IMG/VR virus record: IMGVR_UViG_3300032214_000609
Span: 1-41,921 of that record
Reading direction: 5' to 3' (one strand)
DNA from: a virus
DNA: 41,921 bases
In this document: one piece after another, positions 41,401-41,921 of the stretch
Layout of the letters: each line of letters starts with the position of its first letter
Position numbering within the stretch: the first letter of the stretch is position 1
The notes under the pieces: model-generated
The model's database searches: none
Seen by the model: the letters and a program-made list of their open reading frames with translations, nothing else
Told to the model about the DNA's origin: nothing
Position numbers and translations under genes: made by a program

Positions 41401-41746
41401 TATATCTGATAAGTATGCTAAGAATGCACTTGAGAATAGAAAACTTAGTATATACGAAAACATGTATCCTAACTTTAGATTTGGTCTAGATGGTAGAGCT
41501 CAAAACTATGGATTACATTTCTTTGACACTACTGTAGGAGGAGGTAAATCATCTAGCAAAGGAGGATTAGCTGAAGGTAAAGAATTTACATATGACGCTA
41601 ATGGTAACATTATAGGAGTTAGAGCTGGTGATAAAGATTCAAAAAAAGAAGATTTTGAAGAAATAGAAAGCATTAGTAAGAATGGAAAGTCTATTAAAAA
41701 AGATGGTAAGAACAGTTCAATACTAAAAGCTTTCAAAAATTTATAA
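38414..41746 (+). CDS. Large cargo/ejection protein candidate with glycine-zipper segment
   Basis: This 1110-aa protein starts MKAEFLKIAGVKSDKAFYKK. Residues ~276-343 are glycine- and alanine-rich (GAIGGIGSGIAGNL, GGALGGAAGMALGGPMGAAI), a glycine-zipper pattern that can insert into membranes. Residues ~445-530 hold a beta domain (HWGGHAELMSYNPYMPGSGE, GIGITYGDNPVEVERGEPMF, VVFGNMQINK). A helical region (about 530-640) is followed by charged linkers. The C-terminus is helical with many Gln and Ala residues (QAAKNDLLAQTRAAQRMAQG). A membrane-active segment plus long helices fits an internal protein that helps DNA cross the envelope. This is inference. Confidence 0.55.
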   Translation: MKAEFLKIAGVKSDKAFYKKYPTEAAFFKAHPEAKKSVKKAQYGVVAGVSNYLQSMNNVPNMQNMMQGQMQSPGVNAGMFSGSQVDNSVSTINASQLADDKSGYAFAGGPNTNVDKLNNLGSQLSTYAPMAGQLISGYQNLRAGRRARKEAEMWAKVTGLQAQAAESVDVDDPRQYTENAERRRRAFMPEMTGEEFFPVYGVGTNVLGRNGARLQDGGMIGGNPTEIQNTYGNGNSLYDNLEYEPLYDVDQVKSYKMGGYLPKAFAGAEMFEPSSMMSSMGGGGTPWGAIGGIGSGIAGNLTGNDGGGQIGGALGGAAGMALGGPMGAAIGSTLGTAVGGLLDTNDRDRKKAEQTTKWNTNRMIASQYRESLQQGPFGSYMRNGGYMNPEYNPQVITMFGDVNAQDFADYAHKDQFRAGGNIKGNYKQPSARALSTMEEGGELQTHWGGHAELMSYNPYMPGSGETVLFRGQSHNDSDREGNTGIGITYGDNPVEVERGEPMFEMQSGGQVNPETGKPENTGVVFGNMQINKKVAGEINDPDLMKIANMYDGKKFKNVGIDLSKQEVKQNKIISKNTDILDSFKVESSIDKAKLAALQANIEGAKSNLKNIANTKIILANFQNSINEAKEEMSENFGENISAEDLAKGYVKLDKDPVTMNAKWGGDIIKKAKDGDKPRSFKSDREAAAAGYRKGADGKYYRKIKKFSTKDTETKSASAMDYIPKQSADKSTGLYGDITPAQFEEYKNKNKWFNWTGFDPKNPDDVDRYAKAFNAEAEKRGSKARMLPDDATTGKTKYVGKQFMSSTLEEAKKTEPAITEEELTATVEEPEYAPMEEEKSKFPWLPLISQGLRFFTPTDQQALSPRQLMGEMYAMSTNQLEPVQATPYSPELRIPYDISRQAAKNDLLAQTRAAQRMAQGNPAAQAYIAGQAYNPMQQLNEQDFIDNQRMKDAVYSGNIQTLNDAELRNLEIYDRQYQRQAQALSNTKATSQAAISSISDKYAKNALENRKLSIYENMYPNFRFGLDGRAQNYGLHFFDTTVGGGKSSSKGGLAEGKEFTYDANGNIIGVRAGDKDSKKEDFEEIESISKNGKSIKKDGKNSSILKAFKNL

Positions 41747-41788
41747 CTAATTTAATGATAAAGAATTAACAAAACACATTATACACTA

Positions 41789-41819
41789 TTGTATAATCTA
41801 ATAATTCATATTATATTTG
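41789..41819 (+). promoter_or_regulatory. Bacteroidota-type promoter before the last gene
   Basis: TTG (41789-41791), a 20-base spacer and TATATTTG (41812-41819) fit TTTG-N19-TAnnTTTG, with a perfect -7 element. Transcription would start near 41826, about ten bases before the ATG at 41835. Confidence 0.6.
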
Positions 41820-41834
41820 CTTAATTAACTCGCT

Positions 41835-41921
41835 ATGGCTTCATTTACAGATAAAATCCCAACTTTCAACCCTTACGTAGAGCAGCAACCTGTGGATGCA
41901 ATGCTTAAAGTTGGTGTATAC
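41835..41921 (+). CDS. N-terminus of a further virion/cargo protein (runs off right edge)
   Basis: The first 29 codons (MASFTDKIPTFNPYVEQQPV and DAMLKVGVY) are open to the window end. I recall similar starts in large proteins encoded after the cargo genes of crAss-like phages, in the region where giant virion proteins, including the virion RNA polymerase, are found. The fragment is too short to decide. It has its own promoter, unlike the genes just before it. Confidence 0.6.
   Translation, partial: MASFTDKIPTFNPYVEQQPVDAMLKVGVY

Noticed and set aside
6240-41746. Stop-codon reassignment (TAG or TGA read-through), as seen in some crAss-like phages
   Set aside because: All large virion genes are complete in the standard code. 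TGA (708) and TAG (3329) are used as stops.

Overview
The window is an AT-rich segment of a tailed-phage genome of the crAss-like type (Crassvirales), infecting a member of the Bacteroidota. Three things support this. First, the virion gene order is the crAss-like one: an IHF/HU-like protein, terminase large subunit, portal, scaffold-like acidic protein, major capsid protein, auxiliary capsid and fibre proteins, ring proteins, the giant muzzle ('stabilization') protein, then very large cargo/ejection proteins. Second, several promoters fit the Bacteroidota pattern TTTG-N19-TAnnTTTG. Third, genes start behind A-rich leaders rather than strong Shine-Dalgarno sequences. The standard genetic code is enough to read every large gene through. 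All family calls rest on recognition of sequence and synteny; no search was run.

Layout. (1) 1-4102, minus strand: fifteen mostly tiny genes reading leftwards, several too short for routine gene callers. Many encode small membrane proteins, one is DUF6717-like, and the last runs off the left edge into the P-loop of an AAA+ ATPase. (2) 3461-4403: two G-tract-rich intergenic stretches around a single 114-aa gene. The right-hand one is a divergent promoter region. (3) 4404-8267: tightly overlapping plus-strand genes, namely a winged-helix-like protein, an IHF-like protein, a Cys-rich zinc protein, three small proteins and TerL. (4) 8267-17091: portal, promoter, scaffold, major capsid protein, a structured RNA segment, one tRNA(CAU) with initiator-like features, two conserved structural proteins and the auxiliary capsid candidate. 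(5) 17179-25093: a fibre/decoration cassette of seven proteins plus a 31-aa Cys-rich microprotein, ending in a strong terminator. (6) 25273-34907: a metallophosphoesterase, ring/neck proteins, the 1785-aa muzzle protein and a 288-aa companion. (7) 34907 to the end: two large cargo/ejection candidates, then a promoter and the first 29 codons of another protein.

The most striking feature is a modular surface-decoration scheme. Auxiliary capsid, fibre and muzzle proteins carry linkers of consecutive threonines; in eighteen places the run is exactly seven, although the ACN codons are scrambled. The linkers join small Cys-containing modules and often form the extreme C-terminus. Two N-terminal domain families, each found in three proteins, look like sockets that plug these tails into the virion. 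One socket recurs on the protein encoded immediately after the muzzle, suggesting that the distal tail has been remodelled by the same parts kit.
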